Shown here piece after piece: positions 1 through 8,765 of a stretch of DNA of 64,000 nucleotides. The stretch is from positions 1 through 64,000 of the forward strand of contig NZ_AQXU01000023.1 of the NCBI RefSeq assembly GCF_000376945.1, given 5' to 3'. Made by a program: the position numbers and the translations under genes. The notes below the pieces were generated by a model. It was not told the DNA's origin and ran no database searches. It saw only the letters and a list, made by a program, of their open reading frames with translations. Positions within the stretch are counted from its first letter, which is position 1, and each line of letters starts with the position of its first letter. Source of the stretch: Leeia oryzae DSM 17879. GTDB lineage: Bacteria; Pseudomonadota; Gammaproteobacteria; Burkholderiales; Leeiaceae.

Positions 1-54
1 TTCTTCCGTTTTTAGTGGTGAGTGATGAAGATCACTTGCTGCGTGACAAGTTAC

Positions 55-169
55 GCTTGGCAGCCATAGCGCGTTGGACCCACGCCTTCCCATTTCGAAC
101 AGGACCGTGAAACGACGTAGCGCCGATGATAGTGAGCATTGCGCTTGTGAAAGTAGGACACTGCCGGGC
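55..169 (+). rRNA. rrf: 5S ribosomal RNA
   Basis: This is the 5S rRNA of a ribosomal RNA operon whose 16S and 23S genes lie upstream of the window. Bases 55-63 pair with 161-169 (one long helix with G-U wobbles), closing the molecule as expected for helix I. The interior contains the typical 5S tracts CCCATTTCGAAC and GAAAGTAGGACA. The length of about 115 nt fits the family. Bases 1-54 are the end of the 23S-5S spacer. A terminator follows directly. Confidence 0.93.
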
Positions 170-180
170 ACCCCACAGGA

Positions 181-210
181 AGCCCCTGATCTGACGATCA
201 GGGGCTTTTT
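181..210 (+). terminator. Intrinsic terminator of the rRNA operon
   Basis: AGCCCCTGAT and ATCAGGGGCT form a 10-bp stem with a short CTGACG-containing loop, followed by a T run. It lies 11 nt after the 5S gene and is the expected end of the rRNA transcript. Confidence 0.92.
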
Positions 211-245
211 ACGTTTGCAGCGGGGGAATGCACATCGAAACCCGC

Positions 246-767
246 CTACTCGAACAGGCTGGCGATGCCGTCGAGGCGGCTGGCGTAGTAGGGGCTGCTG
301 AGGTTGTCGGTGCGTACCAGCCCGCCGGTGCTGGGGGCGTGGATGAACTGGCCGTTGCCGATGAAGATGCCCATGTGCGAGTGCGGGGCGCCGCTGGTAT
401 TGAAGAAGACCAGGTCGCCGGCCTGCAGCTCGGTGCGGAACAGCGGCTTGCCCAGACGTAGTTGGTCGCTGGCGTTGTGCGGTAGCCGGATGCGGGCAAT
501 CTGCTGGAACACGTACTGGGACAGGCCGCTGCAATCAAAGCCGGTACTGGTGGTGCCGCCGCCATAGCGGTACGGGGTGCCGACCAGTCCCAGCGCGGCC
601 ATCACCACCTCCTCGCGGAAGTGGGCGGCGATGCGGATGCTTTGCTGGCGCGGCTGGTAGGAGGCCGTAGTGGTACTGGTACAGGCGCTGAGTACGGCGG
701 CGCTGCCGGTGATGAGGGCTGCCAGCGTCAGGGCGCGCAGCGGCTGCGATGGGCGCAGAGTAGGCAT
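246..767 (-). CDS. NlpC/P60 family lipoprotein (cell-wall endopeptidase)
   Basis: A 173-residue secreted cysteine peptidase expected to cut peptidoglycan peptides (C40 family). Residues 1-28 form a lipoprotein signal with lipobox LSAC, so Cys29 would be lipidated and the protein membrane-anchored. The NlpC/P60 domain runs from about residue 50 to the end. The catalytic triad is visible as Cys79 in GFDCSGL, His131 in HSHMGIF and His143 in FIHAP. The length matches Spr/MepS-like single-domain lipoproteins. It stands alone between the rRNA operon and ybaK. Which peptide bond it cuts cannot be read from sequence. Confidence 0.92.
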   Translation of the reverse strand: MPTLRPSQPLRALTLAALITGSAAVLSACTSTTTASYQPRQQSIRIAAHFREEVVMAALGLVGTPYRYGGGTTSTGFDCSGLSQYVFQQIARIRLPHNASDQLRLGKPLFRTELQAGDLVFFNTSGAPHSHMGIFIGNGQFIHAPSTGGLVRTDNLSSPYYASRLDGIASLFE

Positions 768-844
768 CGACCCTCCTGAAAAGTCATTGGTATCTATCCC
801 CTGGCAACGCGGTGCCTAGGGCCGGATGCGGTCTTAATTGCAAT

Positions 845-1300
845 CTAGCAGACATCTACCCACTTCGCATTGGTAATCTCGGCGATCTGGGTGGGGCTGA
901 TACGCACGGCACTGTGAATGGCCCCTGCGGCGGGCAGGACCTCGTCAAAGCTGGCTAGCGATTTATCCAGATACACCGGTAGCGGCTGTGCCAGTCCGAA
1001 GGGGCAGACACCACCGACCGGATGACCGGTCAGTGCGACGACTTCGTCTGGTGGCAGCATTTTTCCTTTGCCAAAGGTGGCTTTGAACTTGCGGTTATCG
1101 ATGCGTGCGTCACCGGAGGCAACCAGGATGATGGCGCTGCCATCGCCAAGCCTGAACGACAGGGTTTTGGCGATCCGGCCCGGTTCGACACCATGGGCTT
1201 CGGCGGCCTGTGCCACGGTGGCAGTGCTGACCGCCAGCTCGATAATGGGAATATCCAGCTCTCTGGCCTGAAAGAATTCGCGTACGGATTGCAGACTCAT
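845..1300 (-). CDS. YbaK/EbsC-family aminoacyl-tRNA deacylase
   Basis: A 151-residue protein of the YbaK/ProX editing-domain superfamily. Such proteins hydrolyse misacylated tRNA (for example Cys- or Ala-tRNA-Pro) in the cytoplasm. The order of conserved elements is typical: the ARIDNRKFKATFG stretch around residues 64-76 contains the basic tract, and GHPVGGVCPFG around residues 92-102 is the family hallmark. The single-domain length fits YbaK-like proteins rather than the insertion domain of ProRS. It is an isolated gene. The exact tRNA substrate is not resolved. Confidence 0.9.
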   Translation of the reverse strand: MSLQSVREFFQARELDIPIIELAVSTATVAQAAEAHGVEPGRIAKTLSFRLGDGSAIILVASGDARIDNRKFKATFGKGKMLPPDEVVALTGHPVGGVCPFGLAQPLPVYLDKSLASFDEVLPAAGAIHSAVRISPTQIAEITNAKWVDVC

Positions 1301-1370
1301 ATGGGTGCTGTCTGTCCTGAGGTTACAAGAAGATAGCCTAACAATAACGGTCTGCTAGTGATTCGGCAAG

Positions 1371-2555
1371 TCAGTTTTTGTGCTGGCTGGCGCGCCGCCG
1401 TTTTTGCCGGATGCCTAGCCAGACCAGGGCGGAGCCGGTGAACAGTACCAGTAGAAGAGAGACCTGATTGAGCAGCTTCCAGCCACTGGCGGTGACCAGT
1501 GCGCCAGAGGCGAAGGCCGTGACGGCCATAGTCGCGAATACCCCGAAGTTGATGATTGCCTGGGCGCGGTCTTTTTCTTCCGGCTGATAGGTTTGCATGG
1601 CCAGCGTGGTACTACCGGTGAACAGCAGGTTCCAGCCCATGCCAAGCAGTAACAGGGCGATGACAAACTGATGTACGTCTTGACCGGACAAGGCGACGGC
1701 AATACAGGCGGCATTGAGCACCACCCCGGCCAGCATCACAGGCAACACGCCGAGTCGACGGATCAGGTGGCCGGTGAAGAAGCCGGGTGCAAACATGCCG
1801 ATCACGTGCCACTCCAGTACCAGCGCGACATCGCTGAACGGATATTTGCACAGCTGCATGGCCAGGGGCGTGGCGGCCATCAAGAGGTTCATGACGCCAT
1901 AACCTAAGGCCGCCGCCAGCATGGAGACCAGGAAGGCCGGTTGTTGCATCAGTTGCGACAGTGTGCGTCCCTTCGGCGTGTTGGCGGTGGCTGGTACGAC
2001 AGGGGGAAAGCGAATAAACGCCATCAGCAGCATGGACAGCAGGGCGACTGCTGCCAGGGTCAGATAGGCTCCCGCAAAGGGTACGCTCAGCAGGTTGCGG
2101 GTCAGGTTGGCCAGGTTAGGACCTGTGACTGCGCCTATCAGCCCGCCGGCCAGCACCAGAGAGACGGCCTTTTCCCGATGGGCCAGAGCCGCCAGTTCCC
2201 CGGCTGCAAACCGGTATAGCTGGCCATTGGCACTATAGAAGCCTGCCACCACCGTGGTGGCCAGCAATAGCCAGAAATTCCCGTGCATGACCGCCAGCGC
2301 GCACGATAGTGCTGATACCAGGGCGACCAGCAACCCCAGTTGAAATGAGACTTTGCGGCCCCAGCGCCGCTGACTGGCCGCGACCAGTCCGGTCGATAAT
2401 GCTCCGCCAACGACGTAACCCATGACCGGCAGGGTGGCCATCCAGCCATGCGGGGCCAGATGCAAGCCCACCAGACCGTTGATGGCAATGAAAACGATGT
2501 TGTTGGTGAGAAACAGGCCTTGAACGGCGGCCAGCAGCCAGAGGTTACGATTCAT
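1371..2555 (-). CDS. MFS transporter
   Basis: A 394-residue membrane transporter of the major facilitator superfamily with about 12 hydrophobic segments and the loop-2/3 type motif RRWGRKVSFQLG. The reading frame stays open 92 codons further upstream, but that extension is polar and runs through the divergent promoter region. The start at 2555 places the first transmembrane helix at the N-terminus (MNRNLWLLAAVQGLFL), as in the family. It is transcribed divergently from another MFS gene. The substrate is unknown; drug/metabolite efflux of the DHA type is a plausible guess only. Confidence 0.85.
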   Translation of the reverse strand: MNRNLWLLAAVQGLFLTNNIVFIAINGLVGLHLAPHGWMATLPVMGYVVGGALSTGLVAASQRRWGRKVSFQLGLLVALVSALSCALAVMHGNFWLLLATTVVAGFYSANGQLYRFAAGELAALAHREKAVSLVLAGGLIGAVTGPNLANLTRNLLSVPFAGAYLTLAAVALLSMLLMAFIRFPPVVPATANTPKGRTLSQLMQQPAFLVSMLAAALGYGVMNLLMAATPLAMQLCKYPFSDVALVLEWHVIGMFAPGFFTGHLIRRLGVLPVMLAGVVLNAACIAVALSGQDVHQFVIALLLLGMGWNLLFTGSTTLAMQTYQPEEKDRAQAIINFGVFATMAVTAFASGALVTASGWKLLNQVSLLLVLFTGSALVWLGIRQKRRRASQHKN

Positions 2556-2626
2556 GCGGGGATTGTAGCCAGTTTTGGCGTGTTGCGCAGGCAGAACATT
2601 GAACGAACGTTTTAGGTGTCGGGATT

Positions 2627-2656
2627 TTGTATACACTTGTGCAAGGCGAGTATAGT
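2627..2656 (+). promoter_or_regulatory. Candidate sigma-70 promoter for the 2719 MFS gene
   Basis: A -35-like TTGTAT (2627-2632) and a -10-like TATAGT (2651-2656) are separated by 18 bp. Transcription would start near 2663, so the upstream in-frame ATG at 2662 would not be in the mRNA. This supports the ATG at 2719 as the real start. Prediction by eye only. Confidence 0.4.
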
Positions 2657-2718
2657 GCAGGATGAGTAGCTGCATGCCGGGCATGCAGTCTGATGAATGG
2701 CTGAACCGAAAGTGTTTG

Positions 2719-3906
2719 ATGACCAAGCTGCTGTATTCGATTGCCGGTATTTTGTTTGGCAATGCCTTTCTGATGATGGGGCTGGGGGTATTCAGTACCC
2801 TGATTTCTGTGGATCTGGTACAGAGTGGCACGGCCCCGCTGGTGATCGGACTGGTGCAGTCTTCGTACTACTTTGGTTTCATCCTGGGGGCGATCGGTGC
2901 CAGTCATCTGGTGGCACGGCTCGGCCATGGGTCGGCGTATGCGGCGCTGGCGGCTGTGGTGTGCTGCGCAACGCTGGGGCATGTGATTTTTCCGCATCCG
3001 CTGGTGTGGGCGTTGCTGCGGATGATCGAGGGCGCCTGCATGGCGGGCCTGTTTACGGTGATTGAAGGGGGGTTGCACCTGTCGGTCAGTAACAGCCTGC
3101 GCGGGCGGGTGTTTTCGTTTTATCTGACGACGGCGTATCTGGCCAGCAGTCTGGGGCAGAACCTGCTCAAACTGGCCGAGCATGACAGTACCAAACCGTT
3201 CATTCTGATTGCCTGTCTGTTTGTGCTGTCGTTGGTGCCGATCATGCTGGCCGAAGGGAATGCGCAAGGGGCCGCTGCACACACCACGGTGAAAAAGACA
3301 TCGCTGAGCATGGGGTCCCTGCGCGAGTTGTATCGCGTTGCGCCGCTGGGTATCTGGGGCGCGCTGGCGGCCGGTACGCTGAACGGGTCTTTTTATTCCA
3401 TGATGCCGGTGTTTATGCGTGGTGTCGGGTACTCGGTGGTGGAAGTTTCCGGTTTCATGGGCGGGGCGATGATTGCGGCGCTGGCCTTGCAGTGGCCGAT
3501 CGGCCGCTTGTCGGACCGGATGGACCGGGGATGGGTGCTGTTCGGGGTGGGGATGCTGGGCGCTTGCCTGACGGCGGCGATTGCCTCTTACCGTCACGGG
3601 TCGTGGTTAAAGCCGATGGTATTTGTGTATGTCAGCCTGTCGTTTACTGTATACGGGCTGGTGATTTCTTATGTGAATGACCTGATTGCGGACCACCTGC
3701 GGATTGCGACCAGTGCGTCCTTGCTGATGCTGTTTTCTGTGGGCGGGACGGTGGGGCCGACAGTGGTCTCTGGCGTGATGACGCGGGTGGGACCGACCGG
3801 CTATTTTGTGGTGATCAGCAGCGTGATGGCGTGTCTGGCGGTATATGCGCTGCAGATGAAGTGGCGGGACAAGCGGATTCCGGTCCGGGCAGATGAGTCT
3901 GCCTGA
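2719..3906 (+). CDS. MFS transporter (YcaD-like)
   Basis: A 395-residue inner-membrane transporter with 12 predicted helices. The first helix begins right after MTKLLYS, which is why I chose ATG 2719 over the in-frame ATG at 2662; the extra 19 residues are polar and a promoter-like sequence overlaps that upstream start. The GHG/GRLSDRMDRG motif in the second half (about residues 260-270) is the MFS cytoplasmic-loop signature. The sequence style resembles YcaD-type transporters of unknown substrate. It is divergent from the MFS gene at 1371 and upstream of an aldo/keto reductase on the same strand. Confidence 0.85.
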   Translation: MTKLLYSIAGILFGNAFLMMGLGVFSTLISVDLVQSGTAPLVIGLVQSSYYFGFILGAIGASHLVARLGHGSAYAALAAVVCCATLGHVIFPHPLVWALLRMIEGACMAGLFTVIEGGLHLSVSNSLRGRVFSFYLTTAYLASSLGQNLLKLAEHDSTKPFILIACLFVLSLVPIMLAEGNAQGAAAHTTVKKTSLSMGSLRELYRVAPLGIWGALAAGTLNGSFYSMMPVFMRGVGYSVVEVSGFMGGAMIAALALQWPIGRLSDRMDRGWVLFGVGMLGACLTAAIASYRHGSWLKPMVFVYVSLSFTVYGLVISYVNDLIADHLRIATSASLLMLFSVGGTVGPTVVSGVMTRVGPTGYFVVISSVMACLAVYALQMKWRDKRIPVRADESA

Positions 3907-3981
3907 CAAGGGGTACTGCGTACAAGGTTTGGTGATGCGGGCAGAGTCGCCCGCTTGGACGGTTTGGTGAGGAATAACAGC

Positions 3982-4881
3982 ATGGAATGTTCACGTATTG
4001 CCCTGGGACAGGGCGCGATTTCGGTATCCCGGGTGATTGCCGGCATGTGGCGGATGGCTGACTGGGGCATGGATGTGCAAGCCCGGGCCGGGTTGATCGA
4101 GGCCTGCATGGAAATGGGGGTGACGACGTTTGATCACGCGGATATTTATGGCGACTATACGGTGGAGTCGCTGTTTGGCGAAGCATTGCACAAGTTGCCA
4201 GGCATGCGCGACAAGATGGAGATCATCAGCAAGTGCGGTATCAAGCTGATTTCGGACAAGCGGCCTGCCCATAATGTCAACCATTACGACACGACAGCGG
4301 CGCACATCCAGGCATCGGTGGAAACGTCGCTGAAAAACCTGGGAACGGAGTATCTGGACATCTTGCTGATTCACCGGCCTGACCCGCTGATGAACTATGA
4401 CGAGATGGCCGAGGCGTTTACGCGCCTGCATACGGAAGGCAAGGTGCGGCATTTTGGGGTGTCGAATTTTACGGCCGTGCAGTTTGCCGCCATGCACAAG
4501 CGCTTTCCGCTGGTTACCAATCAGATTGAACTCTCGCCAGTCAACGTGGAGGCGATCGAGCATGGCTTGCTGGACGTGATGCAGGATCTGGCTGTGCCGC
4601 CGATGATCTGGTCTGCGCTGGGGGGCGGGCAACTGTTTGCCAGCGATCGTCAAGACACGCCGCTGATGCGCCTGTTACAGACCGTGGCGGCGGATCTTGG
4701 GGTGACGGTTGCCATGGTGATTTATGCCTGGCTGATGAAGTTGCCATCCCGGCCCATACCGTTGACCGGTACCGGCAAGGTTCAGGGTATCCGCGATGCG
4801 GTAGCGGCGACCCGGCTGGACCTGGACCGGATGACCTGGTTCCGGATTTATGAGGCGATCCGCGGCCACGAGGTGGCCTAA
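3982..4881 (+). CDS. Aldo/keto reductase (YdhF-like)
   Basis: A 299-residue NADPH-dependent oxidoreductase with a (beta/alpha)8 barrel. The catalytic tetrad is suggested by DHADIYGDY (Asp and Tyr), the lysine in EIISKCG and the histidine in LLIHRPDP; VRHFGVSNF and TNQIELSP are family hallmarks. The start at 3982 follows a TGAGGA ribosome site with good spacing, better than the ATG at 3955. The gene may be cotranscribed with the MFS gene 75 bp upstream and converges on glpK 8 bp downstream. The carbonyl substrate is unknown. Confidence 0.9.
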   Translation: MECSRIALGQGAISVSRVIAGMWRMADWGMDVQARAGLIEACMEMGVTTFDHADIYGDYTVESLFGEALHKLPGMRDKMEIISKCGIKLISDKRPAHNVNHYDTTAAHIQASVETSLKNLGTEYLDILLIHRPDPLMNYDEMAEAFTRLHTEGKVRHFGVSNFTAVQFAAMHKRFPLVTNQIELSPVNVEAIEHGLLDVMQDLAVPPMIWSALGGGQLFASDRQDTPLMRLLQTVAADLGVTVAMVIYAWLMKLPSRPIPLTGTGKVQGIRDAVAATRLDLDRMTWFRIYEAIRGHEVA

Positions 4882-4889
4882 GTCCGGGC

Positions 4890-6374
4890 TTAAGCCCAGT
4901 GCATGACGCGCTGAACGGCTTGTTGCCAGCGGGCCATGCGCTGGCCGGCCTGGTCGGCCGAGATGGCCGGTTCAAAGACGCGGTCTGTCTGCCACTGGCG
5001 GGCGATCTGGTCGGTATTGTCCCAGATACCCACGGTCAGCCCGGCCAAGTAAGCAGCGCCCAGCGCGGTGGTCTCCAGAATTTTCGGGCGAATGACGGGC
5101 AAACCGCACAGGTCGGCCTGCAGTTGCAGTAATAGCGTGTTGGCGGTGGCGCCGCCGTCGACCCGCAGGCTGGTGACGGTTTGTCCGGCATCGTTCTGCA
5201 TCGCCAGCAGCAGTTCTGCAGACTGGAAGGCGATAGACTCCAGGGCCGCCCGGGCGATGTGGGCTTTGGTGGTGCCACGATGCAAACCCAGCACGCCACC
5301 CCGGGCGTATGGGTCCCAATAGGGGGCGCCGAGTCCGGTAAAGGCCGGCACGAAGATCACCCCGTCACTGTCTGGCACGCTGGCTGCCAGTGCTTCTACC
5401 GCGCCTGCGGTGGGTATCATCTCCAGACCATCCCTGAGCCACTGAATGACCGCACCGCCGACAAATACGCTGCCTTCAAGTGCGTAGGCGGCGTCCGGCC
5501 CTGTCTGGGCTGCGCGCGTTGTCAGCAGGCCATGCTGTGACGCTTTGGCGTCTGCACCGGTCTGCATCAGCATGAAGCAGCCAGTGCCATAGGTGTTCTT
5601 GACCATGCCGGGCTGGTGGCAGGCCTGACCAAACAGGGCAGCTTGCTGGTCGCCTGCGACACCGGTAATCGGGCAGGCGTGACCAAACTGGCTGGCATCG
5701 GTATGGCCAAACAGCGAACTGGAGGGCTGGACAGCCGGTAGCAGGCTGGCCGGAATATGCAGATGGGCCAGCAGGGTTTCGTCCCATTGCCCGGTATGGA
5801 TATTGAACAGCAAGGTGCGTGAGGCGTTGCTGGGGTCGGTGACGTGTACCCGGCCCTCGGTCAGTTGCCAGATCAGCCAGCTGTCGACCGTGCCGAAGGC
5901 CAGCTTGCCGGCTTCGGCTTGCTGGCGCGCACCCGGGACGTGGTCGAGTATCCACGCCAGTTTGGTGCCGGAAAAATAGGGGTCGAGTAACAGCCCGGTA
6001 CGGGCGTGGAAATCGGCCTCCAGCCCTTGGGCCTTGAGCTGGTCGCAGTGGGCGGCGGTACGCCTGTCTTGCCAGACGATGGCGTTGTATACCGGCTGGC
6101 CGGTCTGACGATCCCACACCAGGGTGGTTTCCCGCTGGTTGGTGATGCCGATGGCCGCGATGTCGGCGAGCGTGAGGCGGGCCTGTTCCAGCGCCTGGCG
6201 GAGACTGGTCAGCTGGGTGTGCCAGATGGCCCACGGGTCATGCTCGACCCAGCCGGACTGCGGGAACAGCTGCGGGAACTCGTGTTGGGCCAGGGCTACG
6301 ATCTGGCCGGTTTCATCAAAAATCAGGGCACGGGAACTGGTGGTCCCTTGATCCAGCGACAAAAGGTAGGGCAT
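4890..6374 (-). CDS. glpK: Glycerol kinase
   Basis: A 494-residue FGGY-family kinase that phosphorylates glycerol to glycerol-3-phosphate with ATP, trapping it in the cytoplasm. The N-terminal [11 protein letters not shown] phosphate loop, the SGWVEHDP segment that contributes to the glycerol pocket, [13 protein letters not shown], and the C-terminal [14 protein letters not shown] motif are all characteristic. The length equals the family norm (about 495-502). No glpF, glpD or glpR is adjacent, so the rest of glycerol metabolism must be elsewhere. Confidence 0.96.
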   Translation of the reverse strand: MPYLLSLDQGTTSSRALIFDETGQIVALAQHEFPQLFPQSGWVEHDPWAIWHTQLTSLRQALEQARLTLADIAAIGITNQRETTLVWDRQTGQPVYNAIVWQDRRTAAHCDQLKAQGLEADFHARTGLLLDPYFSGTKLAWILDHVPGARQQAEAGKLAFGTVDSWLIWQLTEGRVHVTDPSNASRTLLFNIHTGQWDETLLAHLHIPASLLPAVQPSSSLFGHTDASQFGHACPITGVAGDQQAALFGQACHQPGMVKNTYGTGCFMLMQTGADAKASQHGLLTTRAAQTGPDAAYALEGSVFVGGAVIQWLRDGLEMIPTAGAVEALAASVPDSDGVIFVPAFTGLGAPYWDPYARGGVLGLHRGTTKAHIARAALESIAFQSAELLLAMQNDAGQTVTSLRVDGGATANTLLLQLQADLCGLPVIRPKILETTALGAAYLAGLTVGIWDNTDQIARQWQTDRVFEPAISADQAGQRMARWQQAVQRVMHWA

Positions 6375-6479
6375 GCGGACTCCGGAGCGGCGGTTTCTGG
6401 CCTGACGCCAAGCTTATCCAATATAGCACCCCTGCGGGCCGTTGTCTGACCATGGATTATCCAGCCTCTGGTGGACAGG

Positions 6480-7346
6480 TCAGGCAGACATGACCTGCTG
6501 ACACAGTGCTTGCAGCTGGCTGGCCAGTTGCTGGACCGTGTGCGGTGCATCCCGGCGGACATGCAACACCAGTTCGAGCGCCGGCAAGGCGGGAAAGCCT
6601 TGGGCGGCCGTCAGGCATTGGTGGCTGGGCAGGGCTAGCCGGGTGGGAATCAGGCTGATGCCCAGGCCATGACTGACGGCGGCACGGATGCTTTCCAGAC
6701 TGGTGCTGCTGTAGCAGATGCGCCAGCGTTTGCCGGCCGACTCGATGGCATGCATCATTTCATCCCGGTAAAGACCGCCCGCCGGAAATACCACCAGCGG
6801 AATCGGGTCTTGCCCGTACGCGGGGGTATCGGCGCTGTCGATCCAGGACAGTGGCTCCGGCCAGCAAGCTTGGCCGATGGTATGCCCGGGGCGCTGTTTG
6901 ATCAGGACCAGATCGTGCTCGCCATCACAGAATTGCTGCCACAACCGGTGGCTGAGATCGCTGGTGACGCTGAGCCGGATGCGACGGCTGGTCTGGATAA
7001 ACCGTCCCAAGAGCGGCGTGAGCGGGTGGGAGGCAAAGTCTTCCGGCACCCCCAGGCGAATTTCCCCCTGAACATCCCCCTCCTGCAGTTCTTCCACCAT
7101 GGTACCCATCAGTTTCAGGATTTGCCGTGCGTGTTCCAGCAGCCGTTCTCCTTGCAGGGTGGGGACGATGTAACGGCCGCTGCGGTCCAGCAAGGAGCAT
7201 CCCAACTGGTCTTCCAGGCGCTTGAGCTGCTGGCTGACGGTGGACTGGCTCAGAAACACCCGCTCGCCTGCCCGGGTAAAACTGCCGCTTTCGACCACGG
7301 CAATAAAGCTTTTCAGGAGCAGCGGGTCGATTAACGGGATTTGCAT
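6480..7346 (-). CDS. LysR-type transcriptional regulator
   Basis: A 288-residue regulator with an N-terminal winged HTH (residues about 5-65; SFTRAGERVFLSQSTVSQQ is the recognition region) and a C-terminal substrate-binding domain. I start at ATG 7346, which has a GGAA sequence upstream; a GTG at 7358 would add four residues. It is divergent from the CynX-like transporter at 7460, the usual arrangement for a LysR regulator controlling its neighbour. It probably senses the substrate handled by the 7460-11124 genes. That assignment rests on context alone. Confidence 0.9.
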   Translation of the reverse strand: MQIPLIDPLLLKSFIAVVESGSFTRAGERVFLSQSTVSQQLKRLEDQLGCSLLDRSGRYIVPTLQGERLLEHARQILKLMGTMVEELQEGDVQGEIRLGVPEDFASHPLTPLLGRFIQTSRRIRLSVTSDLSHRLWQQFCDGEHDLVLIKQRPGHTIGQACWPEPLSWIDSADTPAYGQDPIPLVVFPAGGLYRDEMMHAIESAGKRWRICYSSTSLESIRAAVSHGLGISLIPTRLALPSHQCLTAAQGFPALPALELVLHVRRDAPHTVQQLASQLQALCQQVMSA

Positions 7347-7377
7347 TCGATTTTCCACTGAAATGTAGTTATTTATT

Positions 7378-7391
7378 TAATTTGTGAATTA
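7378..7391. promoter_or_regulatory. Candidate LysR operator
   Basis: TAATT-TGTG-AATTA is a perfect interrupted palindrome containing a T-N11-A-like arrangement. It lies in the divergent gap between the LysR gene and the CynX-like transporter and is the only clear dyad there. Confidence 0.4.
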
Positions 7392-7459
7392 TAGCGTGCA
7401 TTGTTAGATTGATGGCAAGACATGTGCCGGCTTCATCACGGGGATGAGGGGCAAAGAGC

Positions 7460-8716
7460 ATGTCACAGGGAATTCGGGTGGCGAGACATACAGACAAGAC
7501 GTGCTGCACGGCAAGGGCGGGCGAACCCGCCGGATACGGATGGTTGCTGGTGGTACTGCTGGGACTCAACCTGCGGCCATTCATGACCTCGGTCGGGCCG
7601 CTACTGGACGAGTTGCGCACGGCGTTATCGCTGGGGTTCCGCCCGGCGGCCTTGCTGACCACCCTGCCGTTTGTGCTGATGGGAGTGATGGCGTTTGCTG
7701 GCAGTGCCTTGTCGCGGCGGCTGGGAGAACACCGGGTCATGACCGGGGCGCTGGGGTTGCTGTTGCTGGGGTGTCTGTCACGCGGCTGGGTACAGGACAA
7801 CGCCGGGCTGTTTGCCGGGACCGTGGTGGCCAGTGTCGGGGTAGCGACCCTGCAGGCGCTGATGCCCGGTGTCATCAAGCGCGGGTTTGGCGGACAGGCG
7901 GTCCTGATGATGGGGGTGTATTCGGCTGCACTGGTCGGGGGCGGTGCTTTGGGCGCGCTGGTGAGTCCGTGGTTTGCCGCATGGGGTGGCTGGCGCACCG
8001 GTCTGGCTGTCTGGAGTGGCCCGGCCTTGCTGGCGCTGTTGCTCTGGTGCAGGCAAGGGAAGCGTCCGACGGAGGTGTCTGGTTCACAGGTCGCCGCGGT
8101 GCCAATGCGGTTCTTTTTTTCCAATATCCGTGCCTGGCTGCTGGCGCTGTATTTTGGACTGACCAACAGCGGCTATTCCAGCCTGGTTGCCTGGTTGCCG
8201 ACGTTTTACCGCGAACACGGCATGGGGCGTCAGGCGGCGGGCAACCTGCTGGCGCTGATGGCGCTATGCCAGGCCGGCGCGGCGCTGGTTTTCCCGGCCT
8301 TGTCGCGGCAACAGGCCGACCGGCGGCAGATGCTGTGGCTGGTGATGGGCTTGCAGGCCGCCGGGTTTGCCGGACTGGCCGTGGCGCCGTCTGCAACGCC
8401 CTGGCTGTGGATTGCCCTGGCGGGATTGGGGCTGGGTGGATTTTTTTCACTCAGCATCATTGTCACGCTGGAACATTTTAGCGAGGTGCAACCGGCCGGG
8501 GTGCTGGCGGCGTTTGTGCAGGGGGTCGGTTTTCTGCTGTCGTCCTGCAGCCCCTGGTTGCTGGGCTGGTTGCGGGATGAAACCGGGGGGTTTACGGCGG
8601 GTTGGAGTGTGCATGTCGGGCTGATTGTGCTGATGGGCATGCTGACCCGGGTGTTTTCTGCGGGGAGCTACCTGCACAGCATGCATGGCTGGCAAGCCCG
8701 CGTGCGTGCGGGCTGA
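7460..8716 (+). CDS. CynX/NimT-family MFS transporter
   Basis: A 418-residue, 12-helix transporter. The first helix contains LLGLNLRPFMTSVGPLL, a hallmark of the CynX/NimT (cyanate/nitroimidazole) branch of the MFS, followed by a long stretch of hydrophobic helices to about residue 405. It starts 113 bp from the divergent LysR gene and is followed by a polyamine-type binding protein and an amidohydrolase. The family name does not prove cyanate transport; no cyanase (cynS) is present here. Confidence 0.87.
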   Translation: MSQGIRVARHTDKTCCTARAGEPAGYGWLLVVLLGLNLRPFMTSVGPLLDELRTALSLGFRPAALLTTLPFVLMGVMAFAGSALSRRLGEHRVMTGALGLLLLGCLSRGWVQDNAGLFAGTVVASVGVATLQALMPGVIKRGFGGQAVLMMGVYSAALVGGGALGALVSPWFAAWGGWRTGLAVWSGPALLALLLWCRQGKRPTEVSGSQVAAVPMRFFFSNIRAWLLALYFGLTNSGYSSLVAWLPTFYREHGMGRQAAGNLLALMALCQAGAALVFPALSRQQADRRQMLWLVMGLQAAGFAGLAVAPSATPWLWIALAGLGLGGFFSLSIIVTLEHFSEVQPAGVLAAFVQGVGFLLSSCSPWLLGWLRDETGGFTAGWSVHVGLIVLMGMLTRVFSAGSYLHSMHGWQARVRAG

Positions 8717-8765
8717 CCGCAGGGTGGATGGTTGACTGTTTCAACACGGGATGGAGAGATCGAGA

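Noticed and set aside
74-301. Open frame across the 5S rRNA
   Set aside because: It overlaps a structural RNA gene and its terminator.
2556-2831. N-terminal extension of the 1371 MFS gene
   Set aside because: The added 92 residues are polar, run through the divergent promoter and into the other MFS gene, and are not found in MFS proteins.
2545-3597. Long open frame (350 codons) antisense to the MFS gene
   Set aside because: It is composed of Gln/Arg/His/Pro-rich noise, overlaps a clear transporter along its whole length, and lacks any domain or ribosome site.
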